Part shown: positions 13,602 to 13,696 of the stretch, one piece after another | Layout of the letters: each line of letters begins with the position of its first letter | How positions within the stretch are numbered: position 1 is the stretch's first letter | From: Paracoccaceae bacterium | GTDB taxonomy: Bacteria; Pseudomonadota; Alphaproteobacteria; Rhodobacterales; Rhodobacteraceae | DNA length: 13,696 bases | Assembly: GCA_023254015.1 (NCBI GenBank) | Contig: JALQYS010000417.1 | Location: 1 to 13,696, forward strand | Direction: 5' to 3' | Position numbers and translations under genes: made by a program | The notes under the pieces: generated by a model | Seen by the model: the letters and a program-made list of their open reading frames with translations, nothing else | What the model was told of the DNA's origin: nothing | Databases searched by the model: none

Positions 13602-13696
13602 TCATCGTTTTGGCCATCTGTACTCGCCGGTGAGAAGGATGTGGGCCCATCCGAGCGGTGAGATATGTGCCAGAAGGTTTGGCGAGCAGTCCAGAC
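13602..13696 (-). CDS. Tn3-family transposase, C-terminal end (runs off right edge)
   Basis: On minus, the last 31 visible residues read LDCSPNLLAHISPLGWAHIL then LTGEYRWPKR and a TGA at 13604-13602. LLAHxSPLGWxHIxLTGxYxW is the well-conserved C-terminus of Tn3-family TnpA. Its stop lies nine bases inside the 38-bp terminal repeat, the usual arrangement at the tnpA end of these transposons. TnpA is the DDE transposase of about 1000 aa that makes the cointegrate; everything else of it is outside the window. It stops a little sooner than many relatives, which end in a RPLR-like tail. Resolvase and passenger genes are not seen. Confidence 0.88.
   Translation of the reverse strand, partial: LDCSPNLLAHISPLGWAHILLTGEYRWPKR

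Noticed and set aside
1..13696. CRISPR array, tRNA or rRNA genes
   Set aside because: No regularly spaced repeats and no tRNA- or rRNA-like sequence were noticed on either strand.

Overview
The window is high-GC DNA whose gene style points to an alphaproteobacterium, most likely of the Rhodobacteraceae (Paracoccus/Rhodobacter-like). That assignment is an inference from codon use, the IS families and the polysaccharide genes; no rRNA or housekeeping marker is present. It has two parts: a plus-strand surface-glycan cluster (about 1-9888) and a mobile-element-rich region (about 9889-13696).

Glycan cluster. A LacI-family regulator starts at the left edge on the minus strand, divergent from gmd. 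Then follow, all on plus: gmd (GDP-mannose 4,6-dehydratase), a sulfotransferase-like gene, fcl (GDP-L-fucose synthase), manC (bifunctional mannose-1-phosphate guanylyltransferase / mannose-6-phosphate isomerase), an unrecognised coiled-coil protein carrying a 63-bp tandem repeat, an unrecognised 178-aa protein, a family 2 glycosyltransferase, a degenerate second GT2-like protein, and a GT10-type fucosyltransferase. Several junctions overlap (8 bp, ATGA, 10 bp, ATGA), so most of this is probably one or two transcripts. The enzymes form a line: fructose-6-P to mannose-6-P (ManC), mannose-1-P to GDP-mannose (ManC), GDP-mannose to GDP-L-fucose (Gmd, Fcl), then fucose transfer to a glycan (GT10), possibly with sulfation. 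Phosphomannomutase, flippase, polymerase and export genes are not in the window.

Mobile region. After the cluster comes a minus-strand IS110-family transposase. Next to it is a decayed C-terminal piece of an IS256-family transposase (two indels and a stop codon). An 11-bp inverted repeat at 9987-9997 and 11780-11790 encloses both and is a candidate pair of ends for the old IS256 element. The right copy sits exactly where an XRE-type helix-turn-helix gene is cut off. Upstream of that regulator fragment is an AT-rich island with palindromes. Further right is a minus-strand three-gene operon: an unrecognised protein, a 139-aa unrecognised protein, and a small YbjQ-like protein. Its first gene is cut at the 5' end by a Tn3-family transposon: a 38-bp terminal inverted repeat is at 13556-13593, and the last residues of the Tn3 transposase run off the right edge.

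The best candidates for something undescribed are the coiled-coil/178-aa protein pair within the fucose cluster, and the truncated three-gene operon. The mobile-element boundaries are the clearest structures not expressed as genes.
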